Origin: Polyangiaceae bacterium
GTDB lineage: Bacteria; Myxococcota_A; Polyangia; Polyangiales; Polyangiaceae
Length of the DNA: 64,000 nt
Direction: 5' to 3'
NCBI GenBank assembly: GCA_020633235.1
Contig: JACKEA010000001.1
Location: forward strand, 682,001-746,000
The notes beneath the pieces were generated by a model. That model did not search any database. It was not told the DNA's origin and saw nothing but the letters and a program-made list of their open reading frames with translations. The position numbers and the translations under genes were made by a program. Positions within the stretch are counted from its first letter, which is position 1. The number at the start of each line of letters is the position of its first letter. This document shows positions 43,196-50,883 of this stretch, piece after piece.

Positions 43196-43268
43196 CGCCC
43201 CCGGCACGACTTGAACGTGCGACCTTCGGTTTAGGAAACCGCTGCTCTATCCTCTGAGCTACGGGGGC
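43196..43268 (-). tRNA. tRNA-Arg (anticodon CCT)
   Basis: A complete cloverleaf on the minus strand: acceptor GCCCCCG/CGGGGGC, D arm GCTC/GAGC, anticodon loop TTCCTAA (CCT), T arm GCACG-TTCAAGT-CGTGC and discriminator G. The anticodon stem is GCGGT/ACCGA, with a G-A mismatch at 27-43. No CCA is encoded (the next bases are CCC). Combining its 5' half with the displaced 3' half at 21626-21670 would give a G-U pair and an encoded CCA, so the present 3' half was probably delivered by the island. Confidence 0.95.
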
Positions 43269-43540
43269 GGAAAGAGGCGAAAGAGGGCGGAACGCTGGCG
43301 CGGTTTGGCGGCCTGGTCAAGTGCGGAGCGCAGGACGGGCGGCGCTGGCTGGGACGCGAGCACTGCCGGAGTCCCGCAGCGCTGGCTGCTGGTGCCGACA
43401 CCGAGCGCGCGATCGGGAGCTGCAAGGTAACGCCGGCAGGCTCCACGCTGAACCTCCCTGCCCAGGAGGCGCCGCGGTTCAGCGCAGCACGATCGCGGTG
43501 CGGGACTCCGCCAGGGCGCAGCGGGACAGCCGGCGTCCCC

Positions 43541-43622
43541 GGCCGGAGCGACGGCGGCGAGCGCAGAGCGACAGCGGGGACGGCCGGAGCGACAGCGGCG
43601 AGCGCAGAGCGACGGCGACGAG
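43541..43622. repeat. 41-bp tandem repeat, two copies
   Basis: Units at 43541-43581 and 43582-43622 begin GGCCGGAGCGAC and continue GGCGAGCGCAGAGCGAC, with a few mismatches. They lie in the 469-bp gap between the tRNA and the STAND gene, upstream of its start. Nothing else is visible in that gap. Confidence 0.7.
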
Positions 43623-43737
43623 CGACGGCGATGACTGCGGGGAGACGGCGGTTGTCACGTGGGAAGCGCCGCGAGCCGCGCGAAGGGCGAGCGAGAGGCG
43701 ACACGAGGAGCGTGAGGCAAGTAAGCTTCTGCGCGGA

Positions 43738-46119
43738 ATGACGGACACGGGCGGCACACTGCTGGGGCGCGACGCGGAGCGGCGCGAGATCGGCGCGCTG
43801 CTCGCGGCGGGCGTGCGCTGGGTGACCCTCGTGGGGCCGGTGGGTGTCGGCAAGTCTGCGCTGGCGCGCGCGGTGGCGGAGGACGTGCGGAGCGCGGGGG
43901 TGTTCGACGCGGTCGTGACGGCAGTTCCGGAGAGCGACGGCCGTGAGAGGCCGGGTGCGAGTGCGGCGGCGAGTGCGGGTGCGGGTGCGGGTGCGGGTGC
44001 GGGTGCGGGTGCGGGTGCGACGGCGAGGGCGGGTGCGGGTGCGACGCCGAGGGCGGGTGCGGGTGCGGGTGCGACTGCGGGTGCGACTGCGGGGGCGGGG
44101 CCGGTGTTGGTGCTGACGGACGAGACGGACGGTGTGGCGGCGTTGCTCGAGGAGCGGCCCGAGGTGTCCGTGCTCGCGACGGCGCGCCAGGCCGCGGGGG
44201 CAGGGGAGGAACGCGTGGTGGAGCTCGCGCCGCTGTCGGCGGACGTCGGGCTCGAGCTGTTCCTGGAGCACGCGCGGCGCGCGCGGCCCGGGTATCAGCC
44301 GTCGGAGGCCGAGCTGGGGGTGCTGCGGGAGCTCGTGGGAGAGCTCGACGCATTGCCATTGGCGATCGAGCTGTGCGCGCCGCGGCTGTCCGTCATGGGG
44401 CCGGCCGCGCTGCTGCATCGCGTGCGGCAGACGCGTGCGGGGCCGGGCGGCGCGAAGGGCGGCTGGGCGGGGGACGGGCCGGGTGGCGTGAAAGGTGGCG
44501 GCGGGGGTACGGGGGTGGGGCGCGCGTTGGATCGGGCGCTGGAGAGCGCGTGGCAAGCGCTGTCGTCGGAGGAGCAGAGCACGCTCGCCGCGCTGTCGGT
44601 GTTTCCCGCGAGCTTCGATCTGGACGCGGCGGAGGCCGTGCTATTGCCGGCGGAAGACGCCGTGGAGCGCGTGGCGGCGCTGCGCGCGCGGTCGTGGGTG
44701 GCGAGCGAAGCGCGGGACGACGGCGAGGTGCGCCTCGCGCTGCTCGCCTGTGTGCGGCGCTTCGTGCGCGATCGCGCGGACGCGGCGGAGCTGTCCGCCG
44801 CGGAGCGCGCGCACGCCGCGCACTTCGCGTCCGTCGCGGCCTCCGCCGATGCGCGTCGCATCGCCCTGGAGCGCGCGAACCTGGACGCCGTGATCACCTC
44901 CGTGCTCGGAGATCGGCCCGTCACCCGGCGCGAGGCGGAGCCCGCCCTGCGCGTCCTGGTGGCCCTCTATTTCGGCCGCGGCGAGGCGGCACCCATCGGC
45001 CATCTCGCGCTGCTCGATCCGGTGTTGGAACGGACGCGCGATTCCGGCGCGGACCCCGTGCTCGTCGCGCAGGCGCTGATCGCCGCGGGCGCGGCCCGCG
45101 GGCATGCGGGGGACGCCGCGCGGGCCCTGCGTGATCTCGCGCGGGGTGCGGAGCTCGGGCGCGTGCTCGCGCGGGACGACCTCGTCGCGGCGGCCCAGAT
45201 CGATCTGGCGGAAGTGCTGCTCGGGGAGCGGGAGCGGGCGGCCGCCGAGGAAGCTGCACGGGCGGCCCTGGCCGTTGCGACGCAAAGAGGGGACGTCCAC
45301 GCCGAGGCCCGCGCGCTCTTCGCCCTGGGACGTGCGACCCGCGCGCCGGAAGTGCTGGCCCGCGCCGCGGCCCTCCTGGACTCCGTGGGTGGCGACGCCA
45401 CCCGCGTGCGCCACGCGCTCGCACGCGTTCACATCGACGCAGCCGACCACGCCGCAGCCGAAGAGGTCCTTGCCCGGGCGCCGTCGGCAGTGCTGTCCGC
45501 CATGGTGGAGCACGATCGCGGTCACGCGCTGACGGCGGACGAGTGCCGCGCGCTGGGGGGCGATCTCGCGCTGGCCCTCGGGGCCGCATGCGCAGCGGAA
45601 GCCGGCCAGCTCGCGGACGCGCACGCGCTCTTGCGCGCGGCGCTCGGCGCTCTACCCGCCGAAGATCGCGCGGAGCTCCGCCCGCTGTCGCAGTGGCTCG
45701 ACGCGAAAGTGCTCGGAGGCGAGGCGCCGGCCATCGATGCCTCCACGTTCTGGGGCCGTTGCCTCGCGCGGGCCGCTGATCCGGGGCGCCCCCAGCCGCC
45801 GGAGGGTGCGCTGGCCGTGGGCGCCGAGGGCCGTTGGTTCCGAGTGCCGGGCGGAGAGATCGTGAGCCTCGAACGGCGGCGGCCGCTGAGCGCCATGCTC
45901 CACGCCCTCGCTCGCGCTGACGCCGCGCTGGGTTGGCAGGACTTGCAGCAAGCGGCGTGGCCCGGGGAGAAGCTGGTGCGCGACGCCGGAGCGCACCGCG
46001 TGCGGGTGGCGATCTCCACGCTGCGCAAGCTCGGTCTTGGATCGCTGCTGGTGACGCGGGACGATGGCTACGTGCTGTCCAGGGACGTTCCGCTGTTCGT
46101 CGAGGGCGCCCATGACTAG
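43738..46119 (+). CDS. STAND-type signalling ATPase with C-terminal winged helix
   Basis: The 793-aa protein begins at ATG 43738 (MTDTGGTLLGRDAERREI). Walker A is GPVGVGKS (33-40), and the strand PVLVLTDETD (122-131) sits in the Walker B position. Between them lies a low-complexity Gly/Ala tract (about 73-121) encoded by GTGCGG repeats. NB-ARC-like helical regions (LPLAIELCAPRLSVMGP) follow, then TPR-like helices, then a C-terminal winged helix of the OmpR/SARP type (about 700-790). STAND proteins are switch ATPases in signalling and transcription control. It overlaps the kinase gene by 8 bp. Confidence 0.88.
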   Translation: MTDTGGTLLGRDAERREIGALLAAGVRWVTLVGPVGVGKSALARAVAEDVRSAGVFDAVVTAVPESDGRERPGASAAASAGAGAGAGAGAGAGATARAGAGATPRAGAGAGATAGATAGAGPVLVLTDETDGVAALLEERPEVSVLATARQAAGAGEERVVELAPLSADVGLELFLEHARRARPGYQPSEAELGVLRELVGELDALPLAIELCAPRLSVMGPAALLHRVRQTRAGPGGAKGGWAGDGPGGVKGGGGGTGVGRALDRALESAWQALSSEEQSTLAALSVFPASFDLDAAEAVLLPAEDAVERVAALRARSWVASEARDDGEVRLALLACVRRFVRDRADAAELSAAERAHAAHFASVAASADARRIALERANLDAVITSVLGDRPVTRREAEPALRVLVALYFGRGEAAPIGHLALLDPVLERTRDSGADPVLVAQALIAAGAARGHAGDAARALRDLARGAELGRVLARDDLVAAAQIDLAEVLLGERERAAAEEAARAALAVATQRGDVHAEARALFALGRATRAPEVLARAAALLDSVGGDATRVRHALARVHIDAADHAAAEEVLARAPSAVLSAMVEHDRGHALTADECRALGGDLALALGAACAAEAGQLADAHALLRAALGALPAEDRAELRPLSQWLDAKVLGGEAPAIDASTFWGRCLARAADPGRPQPPEGALAVGAEGRWFRVPGGEIVSLERRRPLSAMLHALARADAALGWQDLQQAAWPGEKLVRDAGAHRVRVAISTLRKLGLGSLLVTRDDGYVLSRDVPLFVEGAHD
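43973..44100. repeat. GTGCGG hexanucleotide microsatellite inside the STAND gene
   Basis: Seven uninterrupted GTGCGG units (43973-44014) are followed by interrupted units to about 44100. The unit length is a multiple of three, so copy-number change would lengthen or shorten a Gly-Ala tract without breaking the frame. Confidence 0.8.
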
Positions 46120-47875
46120 CGACGTCGCCTTCGAGCTGCGCTCGCAAGATCTCCTGCAGCTCGCGCGCCGCCGCGGTCGCCGCGGGGCGTGGCTGTTCGG
46201 CTTCTCGATCTTCGGGTTGCTGTTCGGAACTTTCTGGATGTTCTGGGGCGTGATCGTGTTCTTGACCGGCGTCGGGCTGGTCAACGGCGTGATCGTGTTC
46301 CTGTTCGGCGGTGTGGGGCCAACGCTCGGGGCGTCGCTGGTGGCCTGGGCGGGGGTGCGCCGGCGGCGGGACGCGGAGGAGCTCGAGCAGCTCGCGATCT
46401 TGGCGGAAACCCGGGGGGATGTGACCCTGGGGGAAGCCGCGCACCTGCTTTCGGAGAGCGAGGCGCACGCGGCGAAGCTCCTGAACGTGGCCAGCAGCGC
46501 CGGTGCCGCTCGCATGGTGCAGAGCTCGGCGCTCCGGGCGCCGCTGCCGCTGGGACCGGAGCGACAAAATCTGTCGGCGTTCCGCAAGGCGCGTCGCCGC
46601 CGCGCGCTGCTGCTCGGTGTGGCCGCTCTCGGGGTGCTGGGCTTCGCCACCTTGTGGCTGGTGGTGGGCATCGCCGGCATCGCCACCGGGGAGTGGGTGG
46701 TGGGCCTGATCTTGCTGATCCCCGGCGGTCTGTTTCCGTTGGCCGGTTCCTTGGTGTTGGCCCGCCGCGCCCTCGGCAATTGGCGCCGCGCCGCGCGCGC
46801 CGGACGGCTGTCCACGTTGGTGACGTCGTCCAGCGTGCGCACCCTGGACGACCTCGCGGCGCGCCTCGCCCTGTCGCCGCGGGACGCCGAGAGCGTCGCC
46901 GTGGAGGCCCTCGAGCTGGGCATCGTTCCGCAAGCCGCGCTGGCGCGCATCCTGTCGCCTGCGGCGGCCGCGCCCGCTCCGCCTGCTCTGGCGCAGCCGC
47001 TCTCGGTGGAGGGCTTCGTGGGGCAGGTGCTGGGCGGCAGCTACCGCCTGGATGCGCTGGTGGCTCAGGGCGGCATGGGCGCCGTGTTCCGCGCGACGCA
47101 TCTGCCGAGTGGTAGCGTGTACGCCGTCAAGCTCATGCTGCCGGAGGTCGCGGCCACGGCGGATGGCCTCGCGCGTTTCGAGCGCGAGGCGCTGGCGGCG
47201 GGAAAGCTCGGTCATCCGGGCATCGTGCGGGTGCACGAGCTCGGTCGCGTGGACGCGCGCACGGCGTACCTGGTGATGGATCTGCTGGAGGGCGAGACGC
47301 TGGAGGCGCGCCTGCAGCGCGTGGGCACTTTGGGTTGGCGTGACGCCCTCGCCATCAGCGCGCAGATTGGCGACGCCCTGTCTGCAGCGCACAGCGCGGG
47401 TCTCTTGCATCGCGATCTCAAGCCCGCCAACGTGTTCCTCGCGCGCACGCCGACCGGGGAGCGGGCCATGCTCCTCGACTTCGGTCTCGCCAAGGCCCTG
47501 GATGCGACGGAAGCCTCGCGCCGGACCGTGAGCGGCATCGTCGCCGGCACGCCGCTGTACATGTCGCCGGAGCAAGCCCGGGGCGAGCCGCTCGACGTGC
47601 GATCGGATCTCTACGGGCTCGCCGTGGTCACCTACGAGATGATCGCCGGAGTGCCGCCCTTCTTCGACAAGACCTTGGCGGAGGTGTACGCGCGCCTCTT
47701 GCGTGAAGCCGCGCCCGCCCTCGGTTCCGTGTGTCCCGGCGCTTCGCCCCCCGCTCTCGAGCAGGTGCTCGCCCGCGCGCTGTCGTCCTCCCGCGCGGAC
47801 CGCCCCGCGGCCGTGTCCGCGTTCCTGGAAGAGCTGTCCCAGGTCGCTCACGCCGCCGCCGCCCAAGCCGGCTGA
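46112..47875 (+). CDS. Membrane-bound eukaryote-type Ser/Thr protein kinase
   Basis: The 587-aa protein has, unusually, an N-terminal membrane region (two helix pairs, about residues 28-75 and 165-215) before the kinase. The glycine loop AQGGMGAV is near residue 316 and the catalytic Lys in YAVKLM near 339. Then come HRDLKPAN (His433-Asp435), DFGLA and the SPEQ activation-segment end. The kinase core is complete and faces the cytoplasm. The ATG overlaps the STAND gene end by 8 bp, so the STAND ATPase and kinase are probably functionally linked. Confidence 0.95.
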   Translation: MTSDVAFELRSQDLLQLARRRGRRGAWLFGFSIFGLLFGTFWMFWGVIVFLTGVGLVNGVIVFLFGGVGPTLGASLVAWAGVRRRRDAEELEQLAILAETRGDVTLGEAAHLLSESEAHAAKLLNVASSAGAARMVQSSALRAPLPLGPERQNLSAFRKARRRRALLLGVAALGVLGFATLWLVVGIAGIATGEWVVGLILLIPGGLFPLAGSLVLARRALGNWRRAARAGRLSTLVTSSSVRTLDDLAARLALSPRDAESVAVEALELGIVPQAALARILSPAAAAPAPPALAQPLSVEGFVGQVLGGSYRLDALVAQGGMGAVFRATHLPSGSVYAVKLMLPEVAATADGLARFEREALAAGKLGHPGIVRVHELGRVDARTAYLVMDLLEGETLEARLQRVGTLGWRDALAISAQIGDALSAAHSAGLLHRDLKPANVFLARTPTGERAMLLDFGLAKALDATEASRRTVSGIVAGTPLYMSPEQARGEPLDVRSDLYGLAVVTYEMIAGVPPFFDKTLAEVYARLLREAAPALGSVCPGASPPALEQVLARALSSSRADRPAAVSAFLEELSQVAHAAAAQAG

Positions 47876-47916
47876 GCTCCCCCGCCAGGCTTCCCATCAC
47901 AGGGAATTCCCCGGGG

Positions 47917-47944
47917 ATTTGACCTCCATTTGACGGGATTTGAC
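47917..47944 (+). promoter_or_regulatory. Three phased ATTTGAC repeats
   Basis: ATTTGAC occurs at 47917, 47928 and 47938, spaced 11 and 10 bp, that is on one face of the helix. The group is 74-101 bp upstream of the lipoprotein gene at 48018. It could be a transcription factor site cluster or overlap a promoter -35 (TTTGACC). Confidence 0.5.
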
Positions 47945-48017
47945 CTGCCCGGGCCGCGTACGTCGTGGGCATAGGACAGAGCGCACTCAGGCGGCGCTCG
48001 GGAAAAGGAGAACGACG

Positions 48018-48566
48018 ATGCGTCATAGGATCTGGTTTCCGGTTTTGGTTTTGGCCACGGCGTGCAACCTCGGCAAGAAGGGAGACAGCGAGCAGAAAGC
48101 CGCGGGCAGCGCGAACGAGACGACGGCAGCGGCGGCGCCCGCCGCGGGCGAAGGGCAAGGGGACCTCGCCAAGGTCGACCTCAAACCGCTCCCCCTCGAG
48201 ATCCAGGTGAAGCCCGGTGGCATGGGCGCGATGGACATGTCCGCTGCGGGCAAGCAGAGCGTGACCGTGGACATCGGCGATGGTGCCTCCCTGAACATCC
48301 AGCCCAGCACCGAGAAGTTCGCCGAGGTGAAGAAGGGCTACGAGAAGGACACCATCTTGTTCCCCTTCAAGAAGTGGGAAAAGGACGGCGACAGCCTGGC
48401 AGTGATGCAGTTCGATGCCGACGGCAAGAAGGGCTACATCGGCATGACGCTGGTGGACGTGGGCGGCAAATCCTACGTGTGCAAGACCACCGGCATGAAC
48501 GGCGTGCCCTCCGTGGAGGTCGCCGAGAAGAACCTGGAGGCGTGCAAGCGGCTCTCCGCCAAGTAA
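48018..48566 (+). CDS. Putative lipoprotein, 182 aa
   Basis: The ATG at 48018 has AAAGGAG 7 nt upstream. The signal peptide has lipobox LATAC (Cys16). A Gly/Ala/Lys-rich linker leads to a small beta domain (VDIGDGASLNIQPSTEKFAEVKKGYEKDTILFPFKKWEKDGDSLAVMQFDADGKKGYIGMTL in pattern) with one late Cys pair. No family is recognised. It is followed by the strong hairpin repeat at 48643-48693. Confidence 0.85.
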   Translation: MRHRIWFPVLVLATACNLGKKGDSEQKAAGSANETTAAAAPAAGEGQGDLAKVDLKPLPLEIQVKPGGMGAMDMSAAGKQSVTVDIGDGASLNIQPSTEKFAEVKKGYEKDTILFPFKKWEKDGDSLAVMQFDADGKKGYIGMTLVDVGGKSYVCKTTGMNGVPSVEVAEKNLEACKRLSAK

Positions 48567-48642
48567 CGCCCCTCCTCGCTCTTCCGGGCACAGCTCGTAC
48601 CACTCGCAGGCAGCTTGGGAGCTGCGCTCGAGAGTCTTCTTT

Positions 48643-48693
48643 TGTTGGTCCGGCGCGGAACCACTTTCACGGAGGTTCCGCGCCGGTCCGACA
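48643..48693. terminator. Dispersed hairpin repeat, copy 7; likely bidirectional terminator
   Basis: The arms TGTTGGTCCGGCGCGGAACC (48643-48662) and its inverse at 48674-48693 (2 mismatches in 20) enclose an 11-bp loop. It lies between two convergent genes, so termination for both strands is likely. It belongs to the same family as the copies at 1561, 5326 and elsewhere. Confidence 0.75.
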
Positions 48694-48723
48694 TTCTCTC
48701 GGAAATGCCGACGTTCGCGAGGT

Positions 48724-50868
48724 TCAGAACACCAGGGCGTAGAAGATCGCGGCGGACAGCGTCAGCCCCAGCGCGATAGCCGCTGCACCGAAGATGTTCA
48801 CGATGAGCTTCCACTGCTTCCACTCGCCGAGCTGGGTGTAGTTCTCGAGCTCGCCGGCTTCCTTCATGCGCTCGTACTGGGCCGGGCGCTCGTGGCGCAG
48901 CTCTTCTTCGGTCACCTTGCCGGAGAACATGACCGCGTCGTACGGGAACTTCTCCGGGCGGAAGTGGCTGTTGAAGAAGTGGAACGTGAAGATGAAGCCG
49001 GCCGCGAGCAGGGCCTCGTCGCTGTGGATGATGTGGGCAACGTTGATGGACCACCCGGGCATCACGTGGGTGGCGAGCTCCGGGAACCACAGCACCAAGC
49101 CCGAGAGGCCGATGACCGTGACGCCCCAGAACACCGCCATGTAGTCGAACTTCTCCCAGTAGGTGAAGCGATCGAACTTGGGCTTGGGGCCGCGGCCCAT
49201 GAAGTACTTCATGTGACCGAGCACGTCCTTCACGTCCTGCCAGCGCGGCATCGGGGAATCGGGCCCGAACATGGCGCCCAGAAGGCCACGCACGCTGAAG
49301 CTGCCGTCCTGCTTGCGGTACAGGTGCCGGTTTCGGCGCAGCAGCACGATCATGCTGCCGATGTGCAGCATGAAGTACGTCATCGTGACGATGGCCGCGA
49401 AGCGGTGGACGCTGGCCGCGACGGCGGCGCCGCCGATCAAGTCGAACACCTTGTGCGCCCAGGGCGCGGTGTGGAACTTGATGGGCATGCCGGTCATCAC
49501 CAGCAGCATGAAGCTCACGATCACCAGCAGGTGGACGAAGCGATCGATGGGCCGGAAGCGGCGGTAGAGCTTGGCGCCTTCTTCTTTGCGGGCTCGGGCC
49601 TTGGCTTCCTTGAAGGCCTTCGGATCGCGGAAGCGCTCGACCAAGGTGCGCATCAGCCACAAGAGCGTGTGGATGCCAAAGAACCCGAAGGTACCGACGA
49701 GCAAGCCGGTCATGCTCAGGTACGCCCAGTACAGGTTCGGGTAGTTCTTCTTGTCGGCGTGATTGGCGTGCGCCAAAAAGCCAGCGAACTTGGGCGGTGC
49801 GTTCACGTGGCACTGCTGGCAGGTGGCCAGACGGTGCTCGCTCGAGAGCGTGGACTTGGGGTTTGACGACGGCCAGATGTCGTGTGCTCCGTGGCAGTCG
49901 TGGCACGCGGCCACGTCCGGATCGCCCAGGTCGTGGGCGCGGCCGTGGTACGTCTCCAGGTAGCGCTCGAGGCGATCCTCATGGCACTTGCCGCACACGC
50001 GGTCGTTGGCCAGCTGGAAGCGCGGGCCGGGCTCGATGATGGAATGCGCGGAGTGACAGGTGGGGCAGGTGGGCGCTTTCTGATCCGCGGCTTCCTTGCC
50101 GGTGTCCGTGAGCAGGATCTTCTCGCCGTTCTTGGCGTGCCCGTTCTTGGCCTTCTCTTCGGCCAAAGCCTTGGCGTGGATGCCCTCCAGGTACTTCTTC
50201 TTCTCTCCGGAGTGGCAACGGCCGCAGGTGCTGGCCACGTTGTACTTGTTGACCGTGGAGCGCGGGTCCTCTGCCTTGAAGATGTGATGGGCCTTGCCGT
50301 GGCAGTCCGCACAGGAGGGGGCGACCAATAAGCCGTTGATGACCAGCGCCTTGCCGTGGATGCTCTCGATGTAGCGCTGCACCGCGAGGGGCTCTTTGAT
50401 GCCGAGCTTCTTCGCGACCTCGGGGTTTTCGTGGCACTGGCCGCAGGTGGCCGGAGTGTTGCGCGGAGAGACGCGCGACTCCGGATCGTCCACGGCCTTG
50501 GTGTCGTGCATGCCGTGACAGTCCTGGCACGTGGCCGCGCCCTTCTTGCCTTCCTTGATCACCGTCGCGTGAATCGTTTCCGCGTAGGCCTTGGCCTCTT
50601 TTTCGTGGCAAGACGTGCACTGCCCCTTGCCCACCTTGTCCGGCTGGCTCTCGTGCGGCGCGTGACAATCCGAGCAGTCGAGCTTGGCGTGCACCGACGT
50701 CTTGAGGTTGGCGAGCACCTTTTCGGGCTCGGTGTCGAGCGGTTTCAGTTCCGGCGCGGCCGGGAGCTCGACCCTTTTCGGCGGTTGCCGAGTGCGATCA
50801 CCCCGGCCGCAACCGGCGAGCGCCAGGACGGTACCGAGGCCTAGGAGGTAGAGGAGCTTGGATGTCAT
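48724..50868 (-). CDS. Ten-heme cytochrome c fused to cytochrome b561-like membrane domain
   Basis: The 714-aa lipoprotein (lipobox LAGC, Cys20) has ten CXXCH heme sites in the first 370 residues (CSDCH, CTSCH, CQDCH, CGQCH, CADCH, CGRCH, CPTCH, CGKCH, CHDCH and CQQCH). A C-terminal membrane domain with four or more helices follows, with His residues in a pattern of cytochrome b561/formate-dehydrogenase-gamma (RFRPIDRFVHLLVIVSFMLL, HRFAAIVTMTYFMLHIGS). Such a domain binds two b hemes and oxidises or reduces quinol. It is the last gene of the three-gene operon, 15 bp after the NapC-like gene. It probably couples the membrane quinone pool to the periplasmic heme chain. Confidence 0.92.
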   Translation of the reverse strand: MTSKLLYLLGLGTVLALAGCGRGDRTRQPPKRVELPAAPELKPLDTEPEKVLANLKTSVHAKLDCSDCHAPHESQPDKVGKGQCTSCHEKEAKAYAETIHATVIKEGKKGAATCQDCHGMHDTKAVDDPESRVSPRNTPATCGQCHENPEVAKKLGIKEPLAVQRYIESIHGKALVINGLLVAPSCADCHGKAHHIFKAEDPRSTVNKYNVASTCGRCHSGEKKKYLEGIHAKALAEEKAKNGHAKNGEKILLTDTGKEAADQKAPTCPTCHSAHSIIEPGPRFQLANDRVCGKCHEDRLERYLETYHGRAHDLGDPDVAACHDCHGAHDIWPSSNPKSTLSSEHRLATCQQCHVNAPPKFAGFLAHANHADKKNYPNLYWAYLSMTGLLVGTFGFFGIHTLLWLMRTLVERFRDPKAFKEAKARARKEEGAKLYRRFRPIDRFVHLLVIVSFMLLVMTGMPIKFHTAPWAHKVFDLIGGAAVAASVHRFAAIVTMTYFMLHIGSMIVLLRRNRHLYRKQDGSFSVRGLLGAMFGPDSPMPRWQDVKDVLGHMKYFMGRGPKPKFDRFTYWEKFDYMAVFWGVTVIGLSGLVLWFPELATHVMPGWSINVAHIIHSDEALLAAGFIFTFHFFNSHFRPEKFPYDAVMFSGKVTEEELRHERPAQYERMKEAGELENYTQLGEWKQWKLIVNIFGAAAIALGLTLSAAIFYALVF

Positions 50869-50883
50869 CGCTTCGGCTCCATG

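Larger units (their letters stand above)
21660..43237. mobile_element. 21.6-kb tRNA-Arg integrative genomic island
   Basis: The boundaries are the shared CGGTTTAGGAA at 21660-21670 and 43227-43237, inside a tRNA 3'-half copy on the left and a full tRNA-Arg(CCT) gene on the right, in the geometry expected for integration into the tRNA. An intact tyrosine integrase begins 1.3 kb inside the left end. The cargo is a type I restriction system, RloC-like and ImmA proteins, toxin-antitoxin-like genes, nucleases and small unknowns. I see no conjugation, replication or phage structural genes, so it is either a non-autonomous defence island or an element mobilised by another one. Confidence 0.85.

Noticed and set aside
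44921..47866. A 981-aa open frame on the minus strand
   Set aside because: It is antisense to the STAND and kinase genes, has an Arg/Gly/Ala-biased composition, no start context and no family motif. GC-rich third positions create such frames.
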